Shown: in pieces, positions 18,678 to 27,560 of the stretch
How the letters are laid out: each line of letters starts with the position of its first letter
Position numbering within the stretch: the stretch's first letter is position 1
NCBI GenBank assembly: GCA_963585895.1
Contig: OY757917.1
Coordinates: 107,432,707 to 107,496,706, forward strand
Direction of reading: 5' to 3'
Source of the DNA: Sepioteuthis lessoniana
Taxonomy: Eukaryota; Mollusca; Cephalopoda; Myopsida; Loliginidae
Length of the DNA stretch: 64,000 nucleotides
The notes under the pieces: generated by a model
Database searches by the model: none
What the model was told of the DNA's origin: nothing
Seen by the model: only the letters and a program-made list of their open reading frames with translations
Program-made: the position numbers and the translations under genes

Positions 18678-18998
18678 TGTGAATTTTTTTGTCTGAGTTC
18701 TTTTTCACTTGAAAAAAGTAAGTTCTTTATTGTTAAAAATTGTTATTGTTATTGCTTTGGAAAAAATATTGTTATTTGTTGGACCTTTTGAAACTTGTTT
18801 GTTATTGTTTTTGAACTATTATTGTTGACTGCCCCTCCCCCAAACAATTGTTATTTTGTTTGTTGAGGGGGGTCAACGCTTGTTATCCTCGGATCATTTT
18901 TGAAAAAACATAACGACTTATATCATCATCATCCAACGTATTTTCACCTACACAGAACATTCGACGGTCATCCTCCCCTAGCTGCCTCATAAGCAGCT

Positions 18999-21083
18999 AT
19001 GGCAGAGGCACCAAATTCACCAGGGTCATTATCACCCGACATTTTTAAAGATCAAAGTCCCCCCTCAAAGCCGGAAGAAAGATGGCCTGCACTTTCGCAG
19101 CCATCTTCGTCGGCCAGTTCAATCCAACCGGCGCAAAAGGTACCTTCACTGCCAGCCTCTTGGACAACAAAAGTAATTCAAAAAACACCAAAAGACTATT
19201 CAAAAATAAGAGAAAAATACGAGAAGTACTTCCAAGGGAATAGGATCCTCCCTATTCCCGAACTTGTACAGGAAGTACAGCCAAAAATAATCTCGTTCGT
19301 TGTCACAGATTTAAAAACAAAGAGGCTGGCAGGTATCAAAAAAGATACTTTTGAAGGATTACTAAAAGCAGCAGACATCCCCGCGAAGTACTACTGTAGA
19401 CGTAGCTTCGCAACATGGGATGTTCTGTTACCATCAGAAGACCTTGCAGCCAAACTGGCCGGCGAAAATGTCATCTCCAAGTACTTCCGGCTTCAGCCAG
19501 AGTACATGGGAAGACGTAAAATACGAATCACCGTGTGTAATGTCCCGATACAACTGAATGAGGAGGTCCTGGCTGCCTACCTCGTAAAACACGGAGAAAT
19601 AGAAGATATTACCAAAGCTAAGTCAGTTAACGGGACAGCGCACGGTGATTATATCTTCACCATGTGCCTGGACAGAGGGGGGTTCACATCCATACCTCAC
19701 ATAATAGAGTACGAACACCAGATAATGACAGTCGTAGTTGAGGGCAGGAAGCCCCAGTGCTGGAATTGCAAGCAGCTGGGGCACTTCTCAAAATCCTGCC
19801 CTCAAAAAACAACCAAATCAACTCCGGCCACAACAACAACAACAGAAACGACAACGAACACAACGAACACAACGACAACTATAGCAGCAACAGCGACAAC
19901 AACTGAAGTAAACAAAAACGAAACCCCTAAAACTAAAACCGGGGACAGCCCCAACAAAGAAGAGGGCTGGACCCAAGTAGTGAAAGGGGGAAAAAAGAAA
20001 AAAACTCCTATCAAAGAACCAGCAAAACAAACCCCCATCAAAGAACCAGCAACAGCAACAGTTTCAAAAAAACCAAACATCACCACGACTGCTAAAATTG
20101 ACTCTAGTAGTACTCCTACCACAAGCACAGCCAAACCATCATCATCATCGACATCTGCAAGATCATCATCATCATCGTCATTAACAAAAAAGAAAAACAA
20201 AGAAAATAACATTGAAAAAGAAGACGAAGCCATGGATTATTCAATTAACCTAAAACGGCGAAGGGATAGTGATGACTCGGTAGCTGGGGAGGGGGAGAAA
20301 AAACACATTAAGGGACCACACCAAGAAACACCAACACAGTCCCAAACACCCTCCCAACCTCAAGAAAAGGGCGAAAAGAAAAAAATTGAAAGACCAGCCC
20401 AAATTATTCCTCCCCCACAAAAACATCCAAATACCCCAGCACACCTCTCTGACTTCCCACTTTCCCCAAAATCACCTTCACTCTCACCAATCAGAACCCC
20501 TAAGCTCCTTACACGGGCACAATCGGTGACCAGGGAGTCACCAACAGCAGCAGCATCACCATCATCAACAGAACTCAAGCCAAGGTCACGGTCGGCTTCA
20601 AACGAAGTCCGACGTGCCTTCACCGCTTTTCATTTCTGCGAGGACATCCTCGAGCCCCAAAACATGGACCACATTTTAAAAAAAACTTTAAAACCCCTAT
20701 CATCACTTAAAAAAATAGACGGCAAGGACATCACCAACCCGTATCTTTTTAAGAGTGCCGCAATGGTGACCACATTCGTCCGTTCGGCTGGACCCCGAAC
20801 CAAAGAGCTTTGGCACTTTCTTGAGGGGGCCAGTCGAGCGGACGCAATGTTGGCGGATTTGCGCCACCAAAGTTTAAAAAAATTGCTTCCTTTTTGTTCG
20901 GGCAGGGTCCCGATTTTAGTTCACCCTACCTTCTATAGATCCCTAAAATTGCGGTACCCCGTGGATGTCGGTGGAATTACCAGGGACGACCGAGTAAGTA
21001 CTGAGCTCGGCACCGGATCCCTGCGTCAGGCCGTCGGCATCCTTACTCCCAAGGATTTCCGGCCCGTAGTCGACACTGAGTAA
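18999..21083 (+). CDS. LINE ORF1 protein, type B (694 aa)
   Basis: Same domain order as the unit 2 protein: Pro/Ser-rich start, RRM-like region, CCHC knuckle (254-267), Thr-rich tract, tandem IKEPA repeat, poly-Ser stretch (SSSSTSARSSSSSS), basic stretch, C-terminal domain. Carries Glu202 and the Thr tract typical of units 7, 9 and 10, one residue longer overall than unit 2. Private change: Pro instead of Gln in KHxNTP. The ATG sits on the 3' arm of a perfect hairpin. Confidence 0.92.
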   Translation: MAEAPNSPGSLSPDIFKDQSPPSKPEERWPALSQPSSSASSIQPAQKVPSLPASWTTKVIQKTPKDYSKIREKYEKYFQGNRILPIPELVQEVQPKIISFVVTDLKTKRLAGIKKDTFEGLLKAADIPAKYYCRRSFATWDVLLPSEDLAAKLAGENVISKYFRLQPEYMGRRKIRITVCNVPIQLNEEVLAAYLVKHGEIEDITKAKSVNGTAHGDYIFTMCLDRGGFTSIPHIIEYEHQIMTVVVEGRKPQCWNCKQLGHFSKSCPQKTTKSTPATTTTTETTTNTTNTTTTIAATATTTEVNKNETPKTKTGDSPNKEEGWTQVVKGGKKKKTPIKEPAKQTPIKEPATATVSKKPNITTTAKIDSSSTPTTSTAKPSSSSTSARSSSSSSLTKKKNKENNIEKEDEAMDYSINLKRRRDSDDSVAGEGEKKHIKGPHQETPTQSQTPSQPQEKGEKKKIERPAQIIPPPQKHPNTPAHLSDFPLSPKSPSLSPIRTPKLLTRAQSVTRESPTAAASPSSTELKPRSRSASNEVRRAFTAFHFCEDILEPQNMDHILKKTLKPLSSLKKIDGKDITNPYLFKSAAMVTTFVRSAGPRTKELWHFLEGASRADAMLADLRHQSLKKLLPFCSGRVPILVHPTFYRSLKLRYPVDVGGITRDDRVSTELGTGSLRQAVGILTPKDFRPVVDTE

Positions 21084-21097
21084 GGTAAGTGGGATTG

Positions 21098-24000
21098 ATG
21101 GCTCTAAACCTTGCTACTTTGAATGTGAGGGGATTGAGGGATCCGGGCAAGTGTACACGCTTGCTTGGTGAACTTAAAACTCTCGGCGTAGATGTTGCTG
21201 CAGTGCAGGAAACCCACTTCACTTGCGGTGCCGACTGTCGTGTGCTGGAAAGCGATTTTAACGTTTTCTCAGCATACGGCAGCCGTACCAGCGTTGGGGT
21301 TTCTTTGCTAGTTGGACGCAGCCTTGATGCTGATGTTGACGTTGTTTTTGCAGGTGACGGGGGCCGACTGGTTGTGGCCGATGTTGCCGTGAAAAGTTTC
21401 AAGTTTCGTCTGGTTGCGGTTTATGCGCCCAATATCGTTGTGGAGAGGGTCTCCTTTTTTCGTCGGTTGGCGCCGTTCCTGGACGATACGAAGCGGCTAG
21501 TTTTAATGGGTGATTGGAATGCGATCCTTGATCCCAAGATAGATAAGGTCGGGCGGGGAGCTAGGCGTGTGGGAAGGTGTGAAAGCAGCCTTGCCGGCCT
21601 CATGACTCGTCATGACCTCGTCGACAGGTTTCGTCTGGATCACCCAGGGCGGGAGATGTGGACGTGGCTAGATAGTTCGCCCTCTGCCAAAGTAGGCTCC
21701 TACTTGGACAGAGTGTTAGTGAGACGAGCTGACATTGATTTTGTTAGTTGTCCCACGTTCCACTTGATAGCGTGGACTGACCATAAACTTGTTAGAGTCA
21801 GTCTACGGTTAGCAAATAGGCCTAGTCTGGCCGGCTACTGGAAGTTCAATACCTCCTTACTGGAGATACGGGACTTCCGGGACCGGTTGGAATCCCTAAT
21901 TCAGCGGGCGTTAGTGGGGGCGGTTACCGGGAATAGGTGGTGGGGATCTCTTAAACATAGGATTAGAGATTTCGCTACCAAGTACGGTCGACAGCTCAAC
22001 CTAGATAGGACCGCGGAAGCGAAATCTATAGACGATAGACTTTCCCGGGCGGTGGCTGGGGGGGACTCCCTAAACGTAGAGCTAGCTAGGGGGGACCTTG
22101 AGCGCGAGAGTAGCGAGCGCTACAAGGGATACGTAGTTAGATCTAGGTTAAAGAGAGTTCTCAACGAAGCTGTGAAAACGAACGCGACTGCGCGTGAAGA
22201 AGAAGTGCGAAGGTTCCCCGATCGGTATATCGGTTCTGTCAAGGCCCCGGATGGGCGACTGCTGCGATCGGCTCGCGAGATTCGTGACGCCTTTCGGGCG
22301 CACTTTCGGGATCGCTTTGCCCGCTGTACTGATCTCCCGCTCCGGGAGTTTCGTAGCTATCTTGCCGACTTTCCCCGCCTTGGGGTGGCTGAAGCGGCTA
22401 GCTGCGAGGGTGTGGTTACTGAATGCGAAGTCCGTGACGCGTTGAAGCAGGTCGGCCTGAACAAGTCGCCGGGACTAGATGGTTTGCCCTACGAAGTGTA
22501 CTTGAGGATGTCGCACATGTTTGTGCCTATTCTGACGGATATGTTCAACCATTGGTTCGCCCAGGGAGCCATCCCTGGTAGCGTTACCAAGGGCGTGATC
22601 ACATTGCTGAAGAAAGGTGGCAGGCATGTTTGGGAGGGTTTAGACGATTACAGGCCCATAACTCTGCTTAACACAGAGTTAAAGATTTTGGCCCGGGTCT
22701 TAGCGAATCGTTTACAGCTTGTCATTAGCGATCTGATCGGCTCTGAGCAGACCTTTGCTGTGAAGGGAAGATCGATCCAAGACAACCTGCACTTGATTCG
22801 CGAGGTCCTAGAGGGTATAGAAGACGGCACCGAGGCCGCGCTGATCAGTTTAGATCAGTCCAAGGCCTTCGATAGGGTTGACCATCGGTTTTTGGCGACT
22901 GTTTTGGAGACTGCCGGATTCAAACCGGAGTTCCGCAGATGGATTAGCATGATGTACCACAACCCTCAGGCAGTGGTGCAGGTGAACGGAAGGCGTTCGA
23001 CGGTGTTCGCGGTCGAGCGGTCGGTCCGGCAGGGCTGCCCGTTGTCTCCTCTTCTCTATGTCCTAGCTTTGGAGCCCCTGCTCCGTAGGCTTAGGGATAG
23101 AACGGCAAATCCGGCCCTGCGCGGTGTCCCTTTTGCTGGCCCTCTTACGGCAAGGGTTTCCGCGTTCGCCGATGATATCACAGTGTTTGTATCCCGCCGT
23201 CTGGATATAAAGGCTGTGAAGAAGGCGGTTAGCGAGTACGAGCGGATTGCAGGAGCCAAGGTCAATTTTGACAAAAGCGAAGGTTTGCGGCTCGGTGCTT
23301 GGAGGGGTAGCAATACTCTTCCGGGGCCGTTCCGCTGGAGTGGCGGACCCGTCCGCATCCTCGGGGTGTGGTTCGGGCCCGGCCTCCAACTGGAGCGAAA
23401 TTGGTCGGAAATACAAGCCAAGGTGAATGCTCAGGTGGGAATCTGGCTTTCAAGGAGGTTGTCCTTAAAGGGCAGGGCGGAGGCGTGCGCCGTGTACGTC
23501 TTCCCCTTGATCCTTTACCGATTGGCTGTACTTCCTCTGCCTAAGGTAAATCGGTTGGCGCTGCAACGATCCCTTTCCAGATTGCTCTGGGGAGGTGCAA
23601 GGCCGATGGTCCGTAGGCAGGTCTGTATCCAACGTACACGCAACGGGGGTCTAGGTATGCCTGATCTGGAGAGCCACTGGCTTGCTGAAAGACTTGCATA
23701 CCTGGGCAGAGCTTTGACGGGGGACGCAGTGTGGAGACTGAAGGCGAGTCGGACTTTTCCTCGCCTAAAGTCAGACCCAAAGGCTGAAGGTCGACGTAGG
23801 CCTTTGGGCGAAACACTGTTTGTCCGCGAGTGCCGAACGGCCCTTCGTAACCTTCTTGGGTCCAGTGACCTTTCACGGCCTCGAAAAGAACTATATCGGG
23901 AGCTAGTGGTGGGTTCCGCTTCTGATCCTCTCAGCGAGCGGCACGGCTGGACGACGGAGGAGATTCGCTCTCATTGGAATTGGGCGCCAGGATCGAGCTT

Positions 24001-24565
24001 CTTGAACAACTCCGAGTTCTCGCTCACCTGGCGACTTGTGCGAAATGCGTTACCCCTTGTCGGCTTGAACTACAAGGCAGGCCTGGCAGACATGCCCGAT
24101 TGCGCTCGCTGCGGCAGTGGCTTGGAAGAAACGGCTGAGCACGCCTTCTACTACTGCGAGCGAGTTCGCCCGTTTTGGGATCACGTCGGCGAGTGGACGG
24201 CTCGCATCGAACCCAAACAGCTCGTGCTGCTCGACGTTGGTTACGTCGTGGACAACGTTCTTCCTCCGTATCAGGGTGAGAAGCGTGTGGTGTTTCTCGC
24301 GATCCTAGCTGTAGCTAGAATGGTGATTTGGACGACGCGAAACAAGGGATTGTATGACGATGCAAACTTTTCTCATCGTGATCTGATTTTGTATTTTCGG
24401 CATCAGCTGAGGGTCAAAATCAGATGCGATAGAAAACGCTTGGATCGCATAACATTCAGCAAAAGGTGGGTGAATGCAGCGAGCCTGGTCGTGCGAAAGG
24501 GAGCAACGTTGGAGTCATCCTTCCCTCCTCTGCCGGCTCATGGCGTCTACGGTACGGGTCCTTAG
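21098..24565 (+). CDS. LINE ORF2 protein, endonuclease-reverse transcriptase (1155 aa), intact
   Basis: All endonuclease residues (Asn9, Glu38, Asp139, Asn141, Asp228, His229), RT motifs A-C (Asp586, Asp692-Asp693) and the C-terminal CCHC are present. The G tract near residue 331 has six G, so the frame is continuous. Variable sites: Ile148, Ala306, Thr635, Ile772, and a private Gly749 in place of Asp (WSGG). Expected to be active as far as the sequence shows. Confidence 0.96.
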   Translation: MALNLATLNVRGLRDPGKCTRLLGELKTLGVDVAAVQETHFTCGADCRVLESDFNVFSAYGSRTSVGVSLLVGRSLDADVDVVFAGDGGRLVVADVAVKSFKFRLVAVYAPNIVVERVSFFRRLAPFLDDTKRLVLMGDWNAILDPKIDKVGRGARRVGRCESSLAGLMTRHDLVDRFRLDHPGREMWTWLDSSPSAKVGSYLDRVLVRRADIDFVSCPTFHLIAWTDHKLVRVSLRLANRPSLAGYWKFNTSLLEIRDFRDRLESLIQRALVGAVTGNRWWGSLKHRIRDFATKYGRQLNLDRTAEAKSIDDRLSRAVAGGDSLNVELARGDLERESSERYKGYVVRSRLKRVLNEAVKTNATAREEEVRRFPDRYIGSVKAPDGRLLRSAREIRDAFRAHFRDRFARCTDLPLREFRSYLADFPRLGVAEAASCEGVVTECEVRDALKQVGLNKSPGLDGLPYEVYLRMSHMFVPILTDMFNHWFAQGAIPGSVTKGVITLLKKGGRHVWEGLDDYRPITLLNTELKILARVLANRLQLVISDLIGSEQTFAVKGRSIQDNLHLIREVLEGIEDGTEAALISLDQSKAFDRVDHRFLATVLETAGFKPEFRRWISMMYHNPQAVVQVNGRRSTVFAVERSVRQGCPLSPLLYVLALEPLLRRLRDRTANPALRGVPFAGPLTARVSAFADDITVFVSRRLDIKAVKKAVSEYERIAGAKVNFDKSEGLRLGAWRGSNTLPGPFRWSGGPVRILGVWFGPGLQLERNWSEIQAKVNAQVGIWLSRRLSLKGRAEACAVYVFPLILYRLAVLPLPKVNRLALQRSLSRLLWGGARPMVRRQVCIQRTRNGGLGMPDLESHWLAERLAYLGRALTGDAVWRLKASRTFPRLKSDPKAEGRRRPLGETLFVRECRTALRNLLGSSDLSRPRKELYRELVVGSASDPLSERHGWTTEEIRSHWNWAPGSSFLNNSEFSLTWRLVRNALPLVGLNYKAGLADMPDCARCGSGLEETAEHAFYYCERVRPFWDHVGEWTARIEPKQLVLLDVGYVVDNVLPPYQGEKRVVFLAILAVARMVIWTTRNKGLYDDANFSHRDLILYFRHQLRVKIRCDRKRLDRITFSKRWVNAASLVVRKGATLESSFPPLPAHGVYGTGP

Positions 24566-25181
24566 GGACCCCACCCCTGGTGAGTAAAACTGTTCCCTTT
24601 TTCTTTTGGTACCCAGGTACCTAGTTAGCAGTATGTTTGTGAGTCATTGTCCCCGTCATCTAGTTGTTAGTTCTCAAGATCTTCCCCATCCCCATTATTT
24701 TTGTACCTCAATCCGTATCCCAGTCCACGTTTACTGAAGATCTTGAACATTCATATGTATAAAAATCATATCACCTACTTGTATTAACCCATACCACGCC
24801 CGACCCCTAAATTCTTTTCACCCCTGTAGATTAGGATCCCTGCCCCACCTAGGGTAGGTCCGACTTGTTTCCGGTTCTTTCGCCCCGGAAAACAGTCGGC
24901 CTCCAATTTTATAGACGGGGGGATGGGAGGGCAACCAAACGGGGGATTTTTCCTTGTTTTTATATATATTTCGGGGTTTTTCTCCCATTCCCATCACATT
25001 CATTGTAAATAAATCATACTTGTAAATAAAATCATTCACGAATCTCGGGATTTTAAGTAGGACTTCTTCATAGAGCAAATGTGGTATTGTGGTGATCGTA
25101 GCGCAAAAGGCGATGGATGAATGGATATTTATTGTATTGTTGAATGGGTCGGCGAATGTGGCTAGCTAGGTCTTCTTAGTT

Positions 25182-25188
25182 TATATAG
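25182..25188 (+). promoter_or_regulatory. TATA-like box near the 3' end of unit 4
   Basis: TATATAG 102 bp before the boundary. Confidence 0.4.
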
Positions 25189-25239
25189 AAAAGTATGACC
25201 GCTCCCTTCCCCTCCCCAAAAACTTCAAGGCCTTGTGCC

Positions 25240-25265
25240 TTCTGTGTACACTACACAGAAATAAA
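25240..25265 (+). terminator. 3' terminal hairpin overlapping AATAAA (unit 4)
   Basis: Perfect 9-bp hairpin 25240-25260, AATAAA 25260-25265. Confidence 0.65.
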
Positions 25266-25294
25266 GCAGACTCGAACCTTCAGGCAGACTCGAA
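25266..25294 (+). repeat. Unit 4/unit 5 boundary, duplicated GCAGACTCGAA
   Basis: Long form; boundary at 25283/25284. Confidence 0.65.
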
Positions 25295-25593
25295 TGTGAA
25301 TTTTTTGTCTGAGTTCTTTTTCACCACGAAAAAGTAAGTTCTTTATTGTTAAAAATTTGTTAAAATTATTGTTATTGAATTTTATTGTTGTTAAAGTTTT
25401 GTGACCCCCCTCAAACTATTGTTCTTTGTTTGTGAGGAGGGTCAAACGCGACTCGATTTTTTTTGTTGAACTTTTTTAAAAAAAAACGACCGCCATTTTT
25501 ATCAACATTCATCGTTCTACATTTATTCGTCTCGCCTGAATTTTTTGCAACACCATACGCGTTTCATCTCCCTCTGGTTGTGTTTTCACAACT

Positions 25594-27546
25594 ATGGGGG
25601 AGCCCAACAACATGAAATCGCAATCACCGACCGACATATTCCAAACGCAACCCTCCCCAATGCCGGAAGAAGCTCCATTCGACCTCTCTTCATCGGCAAG
25701 TACAATACCACCGGCACAAAAACCAAAACAAACAGCTGTCTCTTGGTCTTCACATTGCGTGAATAAAAAATCCCCTTGTGACTACGCAAGAGACAGGGTC
25801 GAAAAGTATGAAAAGTATTTCAAGGACGGGGAAATTCTCCCAATACCCGAATTGGTCGAGGCGGTCGAACCGAAGACCCTGTCCTTCGTAGTCACAGACA
25901 TTAAGACCAAGAGACTAGCGGGGATTAAGAAAGAAACTTTTGAAGACCTTCTGAAAACGGCAAACATCCCAGGAAAATATTTCTGCCGCAGAAGTTTCGC
26001 TACATGGGATGTCTTATTACCCTCAGAGGAAGTAGCGAAAAGCCTCGCCGGTGGTAACATCACCACACGCTTCTTCCGGCTACAACCGGAATATCGAGGC
26101 AAAAGAAGAATACGAGTCACCGTATGCAATGTATCTATGCAATTGAGTGGTGACGTCCTCGCCGCCTATCTAAGTATATACGGCGGCGTGGAACAAGTCA
26201 CACAAGTAACGTCAACACGGGGAACCGCGTACGGTGACTACGTATTCGTTATGTGCCTCGATAGGGGAGGGTTTAACAAAATTCCCCATAAAATACGATA
26301 CCGCGATCAAACCATGACAGTCATCGTTGAGGGCAGGAAACCGCTATGTTGGTCCTGCAATAACATCGGCCACTTTTCAAAAAACTGCCCTCAAAAATCA
26401 ACAATCACCACCACAACAACGAATACTACTACTACTACTGCTACTACTGCTACTCCTGCACCTGTCATAGCAGCAATAATACCAACAGAAACCTCAGAAA
26501 ACAAACAAGAAACCCCTAAAGAAAATGAGGAAGGGTGGACGCAAGTCACCAGAAAAAAGGGAGGGAAAAAAACTCCCCCAAAAAACCCAGCAACAACAGA
26601 TACAACAACTCATTTGACTACAACTACGAAACCGACGACCACAAATACGAAACAATCAACTGCAAAACAATCAACAAAAGAAGACAACCAAAACATTGAC
26701 CCGATGGATATGTCCATGAATTTAAAAAGAAGGAGAGACAGCGAGGATTCACCAACTAAAGAGGGGGAGAAAAAACATCCAAAAAAACCCACACAAACAA
26801 CCACCATACCTCAGCATAAGGGGGAAAAAACAACAGAAAAATCACCAGTCCAAAATAAACAAAGACCAGCACAATTGATTCCTCTCCCACAAAAAACAAA
26901 AACCACCCCTATCATCCCAACAGAAACACCATTACCCCCCTCTCTTTCACCAATTAAAACCCCCAAAATGCTTACTCGATCCTATTCAGCAACCAGACTT
27001 ACACCCTCTCCCCAAACACCGTCAACATCAGCAGCAACTGTTCAAAAACCAAGAGCACGCTCTACGGAAGCCCGACGTGCCATAAACTCTTTTTACTTCT
27101 GCGAAGATATCATGGACAATCCACACATAGACCACACTTTAAAACAATCATTAAAACCATTACGCTCGCTCCAAAAAATTGACACTAAAGACATCACAAA
27201 GCCACATCTATTCAAGGACGCACCAAAATTGACCACATTCGTCCGCTTGGCTGGCAATCGGACCAAGGAACTCTGGAACTTTATTGACGAAGCCAGCCGG
27301 GCGGATGTAATGCTGGTCGATACGAAAAATCCAATGCTGAAAAAAATGCTACCCTTCTGTGCGGGCAGGGTCCCGATTTTGGTTCACCCATCATTCTATA
27401 GGTCCCTAAAGTTGCGGTACCCTATGGATGTCGGTGGAATTACCAGGGACGACCGAGTAAGTACTGAACTCGGCACCGGATCCCTGCGTCAGGCCGTCGG
27501 CATCCTTACTCCGAAGGATTTCCGGCCCGTAGTCGACACTGAGTAA
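25594..27546 (+). CDS. LINE ORF1 protein, type A (650 aa), complete
   Basis: Best reference for the type A protein. Ser/Pro-rich 1-60; RRM-like region ~65-250, with RVTVCNVSMQL near 174-184; CCHC knuckle C252, C255, H260, C265; Thr-rich tract 268-290; EEGWTQV block also seen in type B; Lys/Thr/Pro-rich linker with basic KRRRDSEDS; C-terminal domain ~510-650 ending RPVVDTE. Ser465 (TCA, 26986-26988) is the codon that is a stop in units 1 and 3. The frame ends 14 nt before the ORF2 ATG. The protein appears identical to that of unit 6. Confidence 0.93.
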   Translation: MGEPNNMKSQSPTDIFQTQPSPMPEEAPFDLSSSASTIPPAQKPKQTAVSWSSHCVNKKSPCDYARDRVEKYEKYFKDGEILPIPELVEAVEPKTLSFVVTDIKTKRLAGIKKETFEDLLKTANIPGKYFCRRSFATWDVLLPSEEVAKSLAGGNITTRFFRLQPEYRGKRRIRVTVCNVSMQLSGDVLAAYLSIYGGVEQVTQVTSTRGTAYGDYVFVMCLDRGGFNKIPHKIRYRDQTMTVIVEGRKPLCWSCNNIGHFSKNCPQKSTITTTTTNTTTTTATTATPAPVIAAIIPTETSENKQETPKENEEGWTQVTRKKGGKKTPPKNPATTDTTTHLTTTTKPTTTNTKQSTAKQSTKEDNQNIDPMDMSMNLKRRRDSEDSPTKEGEKKHPKKPTQTTTIPQHKGEKTTEKSPVQNKQRPAQLIPLPQKTKTTPIIPTETPLPPSLSPIKTPKMLTRSYSATRLTPSPQTPSTSAATVQKPRARSTEARRAINSFYFCEDIMDNPHIDHTLKQSLKPLRSLQKIDTKDITKPHLFKDAPKLTTFVRLAGNRTKELWNFIDEASRADVMLVDTKNPMLKKMLPFCAGRVPILVHPSFYRSLKLRYPMDVGGITRDDRVSTELGTGSLRQAVGILTPKDFRPVVDTE

Positions 27547-27560
27547 GGTAAGTGGGATTG

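Larger units (their letters stand above)
17949..18998 (+). other. Noncoding interval: 3' UTR of unit 3, boundary, type B 5' UTR of unit 4
   Basis: Matches 4882-5931 at offset 13,067. Bipartite stem-loop 18243-18282, long-form AT stretch, TATA-like box 18565, terminal hairpin/AATAAA 18623-18648, double boundary motif 18649-18677, 5' UTR hairpin 18825-18877, start-codon hairpin 18979-18999. No gene. Confidence 0.85.
12203..25283 (+). repeat. Higher-order dimer A*-B, copy 2 (units 3-4)
   Basis: Complete dimer of 13,081 bp. It has the same A(7-G)-then-B order and the same long-form boundary between its two members as copy 1. Its B member (unit 4) differs from unit 2 at several ORF1 and ORF2 codons, so the two dimers are not uniform copies along their length. 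Confidence 0.8.
18667..25283 (+). mobile_element. LINE unit 4, Tx1-like, type B, complete (6617 bp)
   Basis: Longest complete unit; both ORFs open. It is followed by a type A unit although its 3' UTR has the long AT stretch. That is the only exception to the pattern in which long-form tails precede type B. Confidence 0.96.
24566..25593 (+). other. Noncoding interval: 3' UTR of unit 4, boundary, type A 5' UTR of unit 5
   Basis: Bipartite stem-loop 24860-24899; long-form AT stretch near 25015; TATA-like box 25182; terminal hairpin/AATAAA 25240-25265; double boundary motif 25266-25294; type A hairpin 25402-25444; start-codon hairpin 25576-25593. Point changes relative to unit 1: ACG for AAG in CCAxGTTTACTG, GTATT for GAATT downstream. 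No gene. Confidence 0.85.
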
